Source: Undaria pinnatifida (lineage: Eukaryota > Sar > Phaeophyceae > Laminariales > Alariaceae). Taken from it: a DNA stretch of 64,000 bases. The translations under genes were made by a program, and so were the position numbers. The DNA lies in NCBI GenBank assembly GCA_012845835.1, contig JABAKD010000015.1:6849974-6913973 (forward strand). Direction: 5' to 3'. Under the pieces are notes generated by a model. It had not been told where the DNA came from. It made no database searches and worked only from the letters and a program-made list of their open reading frames with translations. Shown one piece after another: positions 1 to 11,803 of the stretch (the stretch's first letter is position 1; every line of letters starts with the position of its first letter).

Positions 1-26
1 GTACATCTCTAGTACCTGGTACGTAG

Positions 27-124
27 TAGTAGTAATAGTAGTAGAAGCAGTAGTAGTAGGAGTAGTAGGAGTAGTAGTAGCAGTAGTAGTAGTAGTAGCA
101 GCAGTAGTAGTAGTAGTAGTAGCG

Positions 125-161
<37 letters not shown>

Positions 162-177
162 CAGTAGTAGCAGTAGC

Positions 178-244
<67 letters not shown>

Positions 245-301
245 ATAATAGTAGTAGTAGTAGTAGTAGTGGTAGTAGTAGTAGTAGTAGTAGTAGTAGT
301 A
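27..301. repeat. AGT trinucleotide microsatellite
   Basis: About 275 bases of near-pure (AGT)n with a few AGC, AGG and AAT variants. No coding value; the interruptions suggest an old array. Confidence 0.95.
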
Positions 302-601
302 ATGACCCGAAATGGTCATTACTAGCGTATTATTAATACTTGTAAACACAGAGTTAGTAAGAATAGTATTGGAACCGACGAATGTCGTAAGCCAAGGCCA
401 ACCGATCCACGAAAACTTTAGGCTTCAGGTTAGAAAATCGTAAAATGGTACCCGAGGGAGGAAAAAGTACACGGTATTTCTGAATTTAGCAATTTTGTCG
501 CTGATTTTTTTCTTGGGTCGGGTTGGCGTTGGATTTGTGACGTTTGACGGTATTAGTACTGTTGTTAAGATGTTTTCCTACCCCAACTCCTACCCAACCC
601 A

Positions 602-604
602 TTA

Positions 605-665
<61 letters not shown>

Positions 666-780
666 ATTGTTGTTGTGGTCGTTGTCGTTGTTGTTTTTGT
701 TTTTGTTGTTATTGTTATTGTCGTTGTCGTCGTTGTTGTTGTTGTTGTTGTTGTTATTGTCGTTGTCGTCGTTGTTGTTT
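602..780. repeat. TTG/TCG trinucleotide microsatellite
   Basis: A (GTT)n array with interspersed GTC and ATT. It creates open frames reading poly-Val, poly-Leu or poly-Cys, which I treat as spurious. Confidence 0.9.
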
Positions 781-935
781 ATTCACTTTTTATAGTTGGT
801 GTTAAATACTTGGCAAACACCGTAGTAATAACCCTTTTTGGCGCGGACGTATCTTGGCCCAAAAACGACAAGTAGGATGGTATCGATCAAGCGACTGGGA
901 GTAGCACGCAGCAGTATGATGTATGTATATAATAC

Positions 936-1079
936 CAGGTATGATATACCTGGTACCTGGTATGCCTGGTATATTTTTATTTTTATAATACATACCTGGT
1001 ACCTATTAATACCAGGTATACCTGGTATAAATAGCTACCAGGTATACCTGGTATATATACCTGGTATATACCAGGTATA
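936..1079. repeat. Cluster of TACCTGGTA/TACCAGGTA palindromic motifs
   Basis: The 9-mer TACCAGGTA and its complement TACCTGGTA occur about ten times in 140 bases, often back to back so that local hairpins can form. Single copies recur across the window, for example near 1868, 2027, 10287, 11315, 18090, 53285. Confidence 0.8.
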
Positions 1080-1106
1080 AATATATTATGAAAATAATTA
1101 TACACT

Positions 1107-1800
1107 CCAGCTGTGAGATCGAACATTTTGTCGAAACTCATCTTTGCAAGCTGTGTGTGATACTCCGACCGCGCGTATTACGGGTTGCGTGTCCTCATTA
1201 AGGATATAGGTCGGCGCCTCACCTTGCAACTACAGCAGTGTACCTGGTAGCTATCAGGGTCAACAGAGTGATGTCAGTCAGATTGTGCGCGGAAACTATA
1301 ACACCCGTTTTTGAGGGGGACAAAATCTGACAGCTGTGGAAGGAAATGCACCAGTTTATCAAGTGTATCCTGTAAGTTGTATAACCGGTGAGGGGAGGGC
1401 GGAGTTTTCAAGGGCGTAGGGGCATGGGTTTGAACAAGAGGGAGCGGGGCCGGGGGGGGGGATGGGCGGGGCAACTCAATCTGTGCGTGGAAACTATAAA
1501 TCCTTGAAGGGAATAAATCTGACGGTTTTGGAAGGAATGCACCAGTTTATTATGTATATCCTTTAAGTCGTACCACCAGTGAGCAGAGGGCGGAGTATTC
1601 GAGGCGGTTGGGGGGGGGGGGGGGGGGGGCAAAAGCGTTTTCAACAGGTTTAGGTCGCATAGATGTAGGAGTTTGCTATACGCGTGGTGCATGGTCAGGG
1701 CGATGGTGCGGGTGGTGGTGAAGGAGGGGGCGTTGGGGGGGGATGGGGGGATGAATTGGAGCAGCGGCATGGATGGCTGTAGGAAGATAATGATGTGATT
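1107..1800 (+). repeat. Long dispersed repeat R1, copy 1
   Basis: Begins with the family-A core (AGCTGTGAGATCG, then CTTTGCAAGCTGTGTGTGAT) and continues into two tandem ~200-bp subunits. Each subunit carries a GGAAACTATA motif, a GGAAGGAAATGCACCAGTTT-like motif and a G-rich tract. The same blocks appear in reverse order and orientation at about 51844-53165. No open frame of note, so a non-autonomous mobile element or its remnant is likely. Confidence 0.7.
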
Positions 1801-2065
1801 TTGAAGTTAGGTGGCGCGTTTGAGCAAAGAGGGAGCCGGGAAAAAAAGAAGAAAAAGAAAAGGGGGTATGTATACCAGGTATATAAACTCGTGCTTCGGG
1901 CGTGTCGTACAGCCCCTTCCTTTATTGCTCTTTCTATGCTGGCGTTCAGCTTCTGCTAGGGGGCGGGGCGGATTGTCTGTGGTCTTCCTCATCCTATGGT
2001 ACATACTGGCACTTGTATTATGCTATACCTGGTACTTGATAAGAGTACATACTGATACAGTTATA

Positions 2066-2222
2066 ATCCCTCCATGGTGCCGGCGTGTGCACTAGAGGGA
2101 AATACCGGCACTATAGTGGCAACCGACACTACTCCCATTACTGACGCTATACATGTGCTGGTTGTGTTCTTTTATGTGCCAAGCGATTTCATAGGCACTG
2201 TAGTGGGCAACCGGCACTATAG
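2066..2222. mobile_element. Family B MITE-like repeat
   Basis: Starts with ATCCCTCCATGGTGCCGG and ends with CAACCGGCACTATAG. The internal GGCACTATAGTGGCAACCG motif recurs in every family-B copy (near 5386, 8700, 10671, 31233, 35973, 37668). Short, non-coding, inverted ends: a miniature inverted-repeat element. Confidence 0.6.
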
Positions 2223-2845
2223 ACACATCTACTGTAATTCAAATGGCGCGTCAGCTGTGACTTCGACCGATTACGTGGTCGACAATCGGCTTTGCAAGCT
2301 GCATTTCCATACCAGCGCACTGTGTTTGCTGCACGTGCATCCTTCACACTCCATCGGTCTTTCTGCCTTTCTTGTTCTTATGGTTGGTGTTCCGCTTCTG
2401 CGACAGTTTTACTACGAGGAGCGGGTTGTGGCTGGCCTTACCGTCCAACCTGCCAGTTACATAGCGGTGTATATCTACAACAACTACTGCTGTGTATCCT
2501 ATAATACGATATGCGTTCCGACGATCCTACCTTCCTTTTTGTTATGATGTTAATGTTCCGGGTTCCGCCACCAAACAGCAGTGTTTTTTGTTCCACTACT
2601 GGCACTCTGTTGTTGCAGCAGACAGCACGACTGCTGTACATGTGTATATTAGACAACACGGTTGTATATCACCTTGTACGTGTAGTATTAATATTATATT
2701 GTATTTCCCTTGTAGGTGGTGTGGGTGTCGCATCGAATGGGTTGCGGCATGCTTGGACAGACGACTTATTGACATCTCTCGTGTTGTACGACCACACCAA
2801 TACTCCAAGGGTGTGTTGGGTAGATACCAGTCAGGGAATATGGTC

Positions 2846-3090
2846 TAGGATACCCGGGTACCAAATCTGATTGATTCGGTCATACTCGGGCAGATTCCTG
2901 GCTACCTAACCTGATCGTTGCGGTCATACCCGGGTAGATACCCGGCTACCCAACATGATTGTTTCGGTCAAAGTCGGGCAGATACCCGGGTATGCACCTC
3001 CAGAGCACCTACCCTACTAGTCACAGCCAGGCATATACTCTGGGGTACCCGGGTACCCAACCTGATTGTTCAGATCACTCGGGTAAGTAT
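2846..3090. repeat. ~60-bp tandem repeat around ACCCGGGTA
   Basis: Four imperfect units each contain a form of ACCCGGGTAGATACCCGG followed by CTACCCAACCTGATTGTT-like sequence and CGGTCA. Diverged direct repeats; no gene seen. Confidence 0.65.
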
Positions 3091-3094
3091 CCCG

Positions 3095-5385
3095 CCGCAG
3101 TACATGTACATCGCAAGTACAACAGCAACATACGAGGTGCGCACGGTATACTCATGCATGTGGCGTCCGAGTTGTTTTCGTGGAGCATGGCAGCGGGCCT
3201 CTTGACGTTTTCAAGGTGCCAGGTTGCACCTGCAACCAATCGGGAACCTCTGTCCACTTCGCATAATTTGTTGTATTTTTCCCTCCTGAGCGAGAGTAGC
3301 GAGCATTGAATGCCACCGCGCAACGAAGTGCCTTGTATGCGCTACTAAACTCGCCATTGGAATACTCGTAGCGCCGTCCACTCCGACGGTAACGTTTTTT
3401 TTTTTTTTCAACTGGTTTAGCTCCTGCGCCTCTATACATGCACGTGCCAAGACCTAACTGTCGCCTCCGCTGAACACGAGGGACGGTGTTCGATACCCGT
3501 CGGGCTAAAAATAACTACTTGTAAAGTGTTGTGTGCTTTCGTGCCTTTTTTTCTCTGTCGCTGAAAGCGCGAGCATAAAATAGCAAACTTTGACGAAGAA
3601 ATTTTGGATGAGCAGTGGAGTATGCTGAACTCTTATGCCCCCCAAAATGTTCTGGACACAAACGTTAATGTCCGTTTTGATGCGCCAACACACACAGCAG
3701 TAGTGTTCGATAGGTGCGGGCCAACATATGAACCAATTCATGGGTTAACGCCCAACCCGTACATGGATCAATACCCGACCCGGACATGGACCAGTACTCA
3801 GTACCCGACCCGAACCTCTGTCCCTTACCTCAAGCGCAGCACGGACCTTAATCTTGGTGGGCGCTCTTGGTAAAACTCTATGTTGCAACACCTTGGCAAG
3901 ACTCTTGCCAGGGTCACAGTACCTTGATAAGCCTCTCGGTCGCAACCTTTTGGAGTTGTGGTGTAGTTTGTCCCTGGTATGGTATAATCCGGCGTTCCTT
4001 GTGGTCTGGCGGCGGCAAACCTCGCACCAGTTAAGCGCGAACTAAGGTTGACTTGGCGAGTTTTGAACCCCCCTCCCCTCCGCTCCGCCCCGAGGGATTT
4101 TTTCTTGCGCGAAAAACGACACACAGAAAGCGCCTAGTGTAGCATGTGTATGTGTACGCTGTGCGGCGCGAGTCGACGAGGAGGGAAAATGCTGAATCCT
4201 TTTCAGGCGATGAGCATTATGGCATGCATCGTAGCTGGAAGGGGGGGGGCGTGCGTGCCGTGCGACTCCCCGTGTCTGGGTTACGAAAAGGGAGGGAGCT
4301 GGATGAAAAAGTGCTAAGATAGTAGGTGGAACCAAAAACACAACAACAGCAGGAGAGTTGGTGCAAGAAAACGGGGATCACCGATGGCGCCCCGACCGTT
4401 ATTCCCGTACCGAAAGGGGGGAGGGACACGTGCGCTCGAACTTGCGAAATCAGCAGTAGTATTGGCAGCAACCCTTGTAGCGGAAAGCGCGAGAGCGTGA
4501 GCTAGCAATATTCGTGTTTGAAAGTCGACAGGTGTAAACAGCTAATAAAACAGTGGGAATGCTGAACGCTATGCGCGATAGAAGCGAAGTCATGTACAGG
4601 GGAAGGCAAAGAAAGAAGACACCTGTCACCGCGATTTGTCCAGAATTTCGTGGAGGGTAAAACCTCAGGGTTGAGCTAGAGAGTACAAGTGGTGATTAAA
4701 AAAACGCACACAGCATCGGCGGTAACATAGGCGTATGCATAGGGTTGGGCACTGGTGGTCTTCATGAGTAGATATTATACTGCCTTCCATGGCAATCGGC
4801 ACGCTGGATTGCAGCCGTATACTGGATAATGGCCCTCCCAATTTTTTTAGGGGTTTCCATCATATAAGGTGATTTCGTACGCTTGATCAAACCTACTGGC
4901 AGCATCTACGGCAGCATTTACTGGCAGGCTCAATCAGTAGATAGCTACTGGCAGTATGTCCTAGTACGTACTGTGCAGTGCCCAGCCCTACTGTTGCACG
5001 TGTCCGATTGCTATATACATGTATGTGATTTGACACTATACCTAGTAAAACGAGCACCAACGATTCCACAAATGCAAATACATTTTGTCGACCATGGAAT
5101 GCGGAAAACCTTTGGGCGGCCTAAGTTATTAGGCGGTTACAGTGCGTTGGACCTTCTGCTTTATTTCGTCATGTTTTTTCGCTGCCATCATCTCCGAGAC
5201 GGTTGTGCTCGAACGTATACCGGAAAAAAGAACGTTAGAGCTGCTTCAGACTACACCATGGTATCGGCGTAACTGGCATTACTTGTTACTCTGCTCACCT
5301 GGAATGCCTCCCAAGGTGTTGTCAGTATGTCCTGCTTTTGGTGTATATCGAGGTATGTTTTTGGGACGGTATGGTCTTCCAGGTA
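3095..5385. other. No supported gene
   Basis: Mixed-composition DNA with short open frames on both strands, none with a recognisable domain or codon texture. It holds a short direct repeat near 3750-3830 (ACCCGACCCGGACATGGA and variants) and T or G runs. I see nothing else I can support. Confidence 0.5.
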
Positions 5386-5574
5386 CGGTAATGGTCCCTC
5401 TATAGTGCCGGTATGTGCACAATAGAGGGACGTAACGGCACTACAGTGGCAACCGGCACTACTCCGCATGCTTTCTCTACCGGTGGTTGCCATCTGTGCC
5501 GACCACATTTCCAGGCACTATAGCGGGCAACCGGCACTCTTTGACGGACCCAATGTAGGGACCATTACTATCGG
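5386..5574. mobile_element. Family B MITE-like repeat with inverted ends
   Basis: Left end GGTAATGGTCCCTCTATAGT is matched in inverted form by GTAGGGACCATTAC at the right. The interior has CACTACAGTGGCAACCGGCA and CACTATAGCGGGCAACCGGC. Best-preserved ends of the family. Confidence 0.65.
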
Positions 5575-5636
5575 GTTTTTTTGCCCTAAATTTATCCAAC
5601 TACTAGTGCCCAACTCTCTCCTCTCATATCAAGGGT

Positions 5637-5850
5637 ACAGCAGTACCTCGTGTATCGTATTCATGAGGTATCTACAAAACTATTGCTCTCGTCTCCTCTC
5701 GTCTCCTCTCGTCTCTTCTTGTCTCCTCTTATATGATACACCAGTTACTGCAGTAGATACCTCGTACATATTTTATGATTCACGAGGTACGGCTGTACCG
5801 TCGATATGATACACGAGGTATCATACTATGCCCTCGATATGATACTTCGG
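5637..5850. repeat. Inverted TACCTCGTGTATC repeats around a CT-rich tract
   Basis: TACCTCGTGTATCGTAT on the left faces GATACACGAGGTATCATA on the right, with a TCTCCTCTCG tandem between them. A possible small foldback sequence; no gene. Confidence 0.5.
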
Positions 5851-6005
5851 AGTACGCCAGGCACGGAGTGTACCCAACATCGTAGGCGTTGCACACCATG
5901 CATTACCACATCGCAGAGTAGAGTTGATACATTAATGTACTATATATGCTACCAGGTATACCCCTCGATATAATGCGCCAGGTACTACACGGTAGATACA
6001 GCGGG

Positions 6006-6140
6006 CAAATATGTCGATTGACGGTCTAGTTTTTCCCGTCAAGGCCTCGTCAGACGTAATACACTGGTTTTAGTCTAGTATGAAGCGGTCTTTGACGGCT
6101 GTCCGTCAAACGTTAAGATTGCCGTCAACCGACATATTTG
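6006..6140. mobile_element. Family D MITE, hAT-like, with 8-bp target duplication
   Basis: Inverted ends CAAATATGTCGATTGACGG and CCGTCAACCGACATATTTG. Flanking octamers ACAGCGGG (5998-6005) and ACAGTGGG (6141-6148) match at 7 of 8 bases, the duplication size of hAT elements. It sits in the first bases of a family-E repeat, so it is a nested insertion. Other copies: 29422, 31628, 40606. Confidence 0.75.
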
Positions 6141-6396
6141 ACAGTGGGTACCCCGATATAAGAGCACCCGAGTTAAGAGCGACCAACTCGGCATGTCCCG
6201 CGACACTAACAGCTATACATTGCCCACTACAGATAAGAGCACTGTGTAGTTAACCCCTTTCGGGCGCCAAAACCCGTCCCTATACTAATTCCAGGTAAAA
6301 CGTCCCCAAAAATGGGTTTGCCGCAGCGAGGGGGTAAAATAAGAGCCCATGCTTCGGCTTGTCACGTTGGCGCTCTTGAATCGGGGTGCCCACTGT
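6141..6396. repeat. Family E repeat with inverted ends
   Basis: Begins ACAGTGGGTACCCCGATATA and ends TTGAATCGGGGTGCCCACTG, an inverted pair. The interior TATACTAATTCCAGGTAAAA matches the satellite at 22442-23917. The left end carries the target duplication of the family-D element. Confidence 0.65.
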
Positions 6397-6956
6397 GTTC
6401 TATCTCAGGTACTATGTATACCCTGGTAGGCGTCTGTACCGCCTCGTTCTGACTACCAGTACCATCTGGTCATGCCACTTTCGGCAGAAAGCGGAATTTG
6501 TAGGCTCGAATCTGAGGGGAAACACCGGCTGTGGGAGAAAGCCACAGCCCGAACAGAACCATACCGGCTTTCGTGTTGTTTTGGAGGGCCGGGAATAGGT
6601 TTAGGATTTATATCACCCCTCCCCCCCTCCCCCCCCCCCCCAACATGATATCGGAACAGTTTGAAAACTTTTTTTTTTCTTTATGTTTTTCTGCTAATCC
6701 CATTCACTATCTTCGCACTTTTTCTGTTTACATTTTTCCCCTAGCTAGAAGTGACTCAGACCCAGGGTCGCGAAGCAGGCCGTTTTCCCCCCCTCCCCAC
6801 TACGGCGTGTGCCTTCATTTTGTATCCCGAGAAGACTTCAGCTTGTTCTTCCCTCATCGACTCGCGTCGAATTGTACACGACTGTTTCCCAGTTCGTGCG
6901 TTGTTTGTTGTTTGGGGGTTAGGGCTGGGGCTGATTCGCAGTAGGGGCCCCCCATT

Positions 6957-7090
6957 AAGGCGGTCTGTGCAGGGCGGTATCCCGATATAAGACGGTCAAA
7001 ATCGCGCGACTGAGGAAGGAATTGCACTCATAACCTGGGATGAATAGGGCGGCTTCCCCCTATAAACGCGGTTAAGGCGGTTAAAGGCGG
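6957..7090. repeat. AAGGCGGT-type repeat fragment
   Basis: AAGGCGGTCTGTGCAGGGCG, then GGTATCCCGATATAAGACGG and GGAATTGCACTCATAACC. The same blocks recur at 12837-13090. Confidence 0.55.
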
Positions 7091-7098
7091 TTCGGTTA

Positions 7099-7372
7099 TA
7101 TATGGCGGTTATATTGCTCTGGCACACCAACGCCTCATTGGGGGATCATAGCGGTTATAAGGCGGTTATGTTGCTCTGGCACACGAACGCCTTGTTGGGG
7201 GATCAAGGCGGTTATGAGGCGGTTATATTGCTCTGGCAAACGAACGCCTTATTGGGGGATGGAGGCGGTTATATTGCTCTGGCACACGAACGCCTTATTG
7301 GGGGATGGAGGCGGTTATAAGGCGGTTATATTGCTCTGGCACACCAACGCCTTATTGGGGGATCCCGATTGT
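7099..7372. repeat. GGCGGTTATATTGCTCTGGC minisatellite
   Basis: Five units of roughly 50-66 bp, each GGCGGTTATATTGCTCTGGC followed by ACACGAACGCCTTATTGGGG. Frames through it read repeated LLWHTNALLGD, a repeat artefact. Confidence 0.9.
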
Positions 7373-8477
7373 ACCAAAACCCCCCCGACAAAAAAACGGA
7401 ACAATAATATATTGCAGCGCATACTCTGTTAGGACTATCGTTTTCTCCCACATCCTCGAACAAGCATGCCTCCCCTCTCGAGAAGGTCGGTCTGAGAGTA
7501 TCTCTCGTTGTTTACCCACGAGAGTTGGGCTGCTCGACACAATGGCTTCGCTGTGTGTCCGCACCCGTCCCTAAATATGATATATTTCACGGTTATGTAT
7601 CCCAGCATATAGCCATCAGGGGGCGGCTTGGTCCCCCCTCCTTATGGGAGAACGGAGTGTTTGGGATCAGTTGGAGCTAAAAGCTACATGCAAGAATGCT
7701 GTTGCTACTTGCACGAGTGTGCCGGTGAAGCTAAACGCGTATGCTGTTCCTGTTTCCGTTTGTTGGAACTAAACGCTAGAATTTGCTGTTACTACTATAA
7801 TAACTGTACGCACGGTTCAAAGTACTACACAAAGCTCGCCGCAAGCCAGTTGGACTTAACAGCTGTTTTGCTGTTGGCACATAAGAATAGTAGTTGGAGC
7901 TGTACATGCAAGCAAACGTTTGCTGTTACTTATTAAGTCGGTGCCCTGATGTTGAGAGCGCCCAAAGCTAACAGCGTTCGGGACTTGACGGTCAAATCTG
8001 CATGTCCCGCCAAACAAAGGAGATGCTTATCGGAGTTCGGGAACCGAACCAAGAATCATGTATTTTTTTTGCGAAAATGAATACATACCTGGTAGGCGTT
8101 TTGGTTCAGATTCTGGGGTTGAAGTAAAGAGATACGCTTTCCTATCATGGCGTGAGCATGCAGCCTACGATGGTGCAAGGTGCGCGCGTTTCTCAGTAAC
8201 CTATCTGGGAGCGGCGTTAATCGACCATACGAAAGAAAAAGTACGCTGTTCAGTGGGAACGGGCAACCGCACGAGCACGTCGTACCGTAACTGCGCAAGG
8301 CTGGCATAATTCCAAACCATTACATCGCACATCAGTTCGGACGCTAAAAGGACCACCACTTGGCCAAGCCCTCAATCAAACAGCACCTTGTGGCTGTAAC
8401 GTCATTTCTTCCCTCGCAACTCTCGAAAGGGTGCATCGTGGGCTTATTTATTGGTTATTTTATGTAAATTGAATGGT
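7373..8477. other. No supported gene
   Basis: Unique-looking sequence with a few open frames under 105 codons and no recognised domain. Nothing further supported. Confidence 0.45.
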
Positions 8478-8520
8478 GTACACTCAACTTTGCAAGCTGC
8501 GTGGTAATTTTTTCATAAAC

Positions 8521-8597
8521 GTCGGCGATGAGTTCGGTCAATTGAATGGTCGATACTCATCGTTGCAAGCTGCGTGATACTCCGGCCGCGCGCTTTT
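8521..8597 (+). repeat. Family A core copy
   Basis: ATGAGTTCGGTCAATT, then GTCGATACTCATCGTTGCAA and GCTGCGTGATACTCCGGCCG. A second, partial copy of CTTTGCAAGCTGCGTG lies just upstream near 8489. Confidence 0.7.
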
Positions 8598-8699
8598 TAC
8601 GTTGTGTATTGGTCTATGAAAAAATAGGTAGTTGTTCCCGTGGATGCTGTCAGGACCAGCAGGACAGTTTTACCGAGGGTGGCTTCGGTCGATACAGTA

Positions 8700-8886
8700 T
8701 TGGTTCCTCTATAGTGCCGTTTGAGAAGTGCCTACTGCCGGTATAGTGCCGGTGAAATCACTTGGCACAATGTTTCATTTCCGTACTAAAATCTATATAC
8801 TCCCCAGTCCGGAGTAGCGCCTGTTGCCGGTGTAGCGCCGGTTTCCTCTTTATAGTGCACACACCGGCGATAGGGACCGCAGTTAA
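8700..8886. mobile_element. Family B MITE-like repeat
   Basis: Contains GGTTCCTCTATAGTGCCG at the left, GTAGCGCCGGTTTCCTC inside, and CGATAGGGACC at the right. Diverged copy of the family seen at 5386. Confidence 0.5.
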
Positions 8887-8916
8887 GAGTTGAATCATTT
8901 AGTAAAATTATTCGAA

Positions 8917-9000
8917 ATACGTCCGCTGTGAGTTGGACAAGTTTGGGGTTGATCCTCATCTTTGCAAGCTGCATGATAGACCGGCCTCTCGTTTTTATTG
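8917..9000 (+). repeat. Family A core copy
   Basis: TACGTCCGCTGTGAGTTGGA, then CTCATCTTTGCAAGCTGCAT and ACCGGCCTCTCGTTTTTATT. Same order of motifs as the copy at 33891. Confidence 0.7.
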
Positions 9001-9290
9001 ATGCGATGTCCTTTGAATGTATATGCCTCGTTTGTACTGTGTGTTGCCAGGGTCTCAGGCTGGGGTAGGGGTGGCTTCTTGGACTTTGGTTTGCAGTTGC
9101 TCTGGGTCGCTTGCGCGAGTGACCCTTCTGCTCCTTTCCGGTCTTAAGAAGCTTTCGTGCTGTTCTGTTTGGCGACACGATTCGCAATGGAATGGTAAGC
9201 TAACATTCGGCAAAGAAAAACTTACAAAACTTTTTTTGACCGTGAGGTAGAGATTCACTCGTGCGAGTTACTCCCATCAAAGGCAGTAGT

Positions 9291-9590
9291 TAAAAAGGGG
9301 GTACCCCTCATACCGTGCAAAAGGGGGCACCCCCCATGCCGTGAAAAATGGGGCACCCCCCCCCCCCCATACCGTGAAAAAGGGGGCACCACCCATACCG
9401 TGAAAACGGGGGCACCCCCCATGCCGTGAAAAAAGGGGGCACCCCCCCCATACCGTGAAAAAGGGGGCACCCCCCATACCGTGAAAAGGGGGCACCCCCC
9501 CATGCCGTGAAAAACGGGGGCACCCCCCATACCGTAAAAATGGGGCACCCCCCCATGCCGTGAAAAACGGGGCACCCCCCCCCATGCTGT
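9291..9590. repeat. ~26-bp C-rich minisatellite
   Basis: About eleven copies of CCATACCGTGAAAAAGGGGG followed by CACCCCC, with length variation in the C and A runs. The minus-strand frames read GGAPFFTVWGG repeats and are not a gene. Confidence 0.9.
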
Positions 9591-10670
9591 AGTCTTGGTT
9601 CAAGGTGAAGATGAGCAACAAAGAGTATCGATAATATTGGTACGAGCTATTGATACCATCCGTATTATATTATACTTTTTGTTTTTCATCCGAAATTCGA
9701 AGGTGGCAAGGTTTTTATTGTTCGTCAGTGGTTATAGTAACATTTGATCGTTTGCTCGGTGGAGAAGGAACCTATCCAATTGACCATAGTGTTCCTCGAT
9801 ATTCGTATATGTACATATTTTTTCCAGCCACAAAGGTATCAATCAGATGCAAAGGCGCAGAGCTCAGCAAATTTCCCCACTCATCTAGCTGTAACGCCTT
9901 ACCCGCTCATCAGTAGTAGTCAGCGACTTACAGTGAGCTAATTCACAGCCCGGTTACCGGGGGGGTATGCTCGTACACCAGTTGGACCTAGAAGCCACAG
10001 CTGCTACAGCTTGTTGCTGTTGCTAGTTGCTAGTGATTTTACGGTAGGTACGAGCTGTACGTTAGCGTTTTGGGGACGTTGGAGGGGGAACGTGACCACC
10101 ACACAAGACGGATTGCACCATCGACCACTGCTTTGTTGGGTTGTGATACACAGCAGGACGGGCCCACTGATCGAGACGCCGAGATATTGGGTGCAGGGGA
10201 GATTTCTTTTTTTAAAAAGGTTGTGTTCTACACTGACTTCAGTGTACAAACTGTCCAGTTTCTTATTTTTTCTGGAAGTTTAAGGTTATACCAGGTATTT
10301 CTTGTTCGGCGCTTTCTTGTGAGATGTTTGGGTGGCCGAACTGCCATGAAAAGGACCCGCGCAGGATTACCTTACTCGTGCTGTCGCGCGCTCGCTCTAG
10401 TCGTACACGATTGATAACACATTTTCAATTTTTTTTTTGTTGTCGCTATCCGTCGGCACAGCTACCGACGAACACATGACTAACTGAAGGTTGTACCACC
10501 GTTCGCTCTAAAAAAAACAATTGTCTCGCAAGAACGTGTAGGTAGGCAATCCTTCAAATGTCCATCATGAGCCGCGCTTGGGGGACGGTGCGTCTATGGA
10601 CGTCGCAAGCCTTACACAATGTCTATAGGCCGATAGGGTTTGGATAACCCTTTTGGGACCCGTACACCTT
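9591..10670. other. No supported gene
   Basis: Only short open frames with no domain. One TACCAGGTA motif near 10287. I see nothing else here. Confidence 0.4.
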
Positions 10671-10858
10671 AGTGGTCCCTCTATGGTGCCGGTCGGGTAG
10701 TGCTGGTTGCCCTCTATAGTGCCTGTGAAACCGGTGGGCACGTATATAACCATTAAAGGCAGTATGCAGTGTAGTGCCGACTGCCGCTATATTGCGGGTG
10801 TTTTCGACTGGCACAGTCATGCATCATAAGACGGACCGCCGCTGTATAGCGACGGTAT
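10671..10858. mobile_element. Family B MITE-like repeat
   Basis: GTGGTCCCTCTATGGTGCCG at the left, with CCTCTATAGTGCCTGTGAAA and CCGCTATATTGCGGGTG inside. Confidence 0.5.
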
Positions 10859-11595
10859 AAATGACGAGTGCGATGTTATCAAGTGGCTGTTGGAGGAAGG
10901 GCCCGCTGCAGGGCACTTCTTGCCGTACTGAGCACGTGTGGTCCAGCTCGTTTCATTGGTTGTTCGGACATGGCCCCTGTTTTCCGGAGGTTCGGGCTCC
11001 TGCGTGCCGCCGGTGCTGCATTCGTCATCTTACTTGGGTCAATTGTTTCCCTTTGGACGTTACAGTCTCGCCCCTGGGTTGGCCCAGGTTTTGCTGTGTT
11101 TTTGGTGGTGTCGTGATAGTGTCGATTCGGGCACCGTTGAAGAATCGTTGAAGAATCGTTGAGTTTTAGGTTGCGCGTTTGACGCGAAAAGCTGAATACT
11201 CGAGAAAATACAGCTGTGCGTCACCCTTGCGCCAGTTTAGATGTCGGGCTGTTTCCGAAGAGCTGGGCTGTTCGAACAACTTGAGAGCCTGACATCCTAA
11301 TGAGGTTTATGCTGTACCAGGTATAGAGTAAATGGTTTCGTTGAATGCGGCATCTGTCATGTACCTGGGATAACATACAGATGTGCTAGAAAAATGGAAA
11401 AATGTATGTTACCGCTGTGCGCGCGTTCTGGTTGTTTTGCTTCGTGATGGAGGATATGTCGGAACGTCTTCCCCCCCCCACGCCTTTTGAGTGGTTACAA
11501 GAAATACTCTTGGTTACGTTGTACGTGACGCGTCTTTCCTTGACTAATCGTACGGATGTGCTGTTGAAGATTCGACTCGGACCAAAGGCAATTAC

Positions 11596-11803
11596 ACAAG
11601 CAGGGGGAGATATTTTGTATAGCTATTTCGTATACGTAAGCTGCGAGTTCGATAAATATAGGGACGTTATGCGTCGGGAAACACGGAAAACGCATGAATA
11701 CAAGCAGGGGGAGATATTTTATATGGCTATTTCGTATACGTAAGCTGTGAGTTCGACAAATATAAGGACGTTATACGTCGGAAAACACGGAAACGCGTGA
11801 TGT
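11596..11803. repeat. 104-bp tandem duplication
   Basis: ACAAGCAGGGGGAGATATTT starts at 11596 and again at 11700, and the following ~100 bases match with few changes. The open frame across both copies is interrupted and has no domain. The unit includes AAGCTGTGAGTTCGACAAAT, which resembles family A. Confidence 0.85.

Noticed and set aside
495-875. 126-codon frame of Val repeats and an overlapping Leu-rich frame
   Set aside because: Pure translation of the GTT microsatellite.
9255-9621. Three overlapping minus-strand frames with GGAPFF repeats
   Set aside because: All arise from one 26-bp minisatellite; length changes shift the frame freely.
10868-11116. Frame with MAPVFRRFGLLRAAGAAFVI and a hydrophobic stretch, like a signal-anchor first exon
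   Set aside because: No convincing donor leading to a partner exon, and no family match. Kept only as a curiosity.
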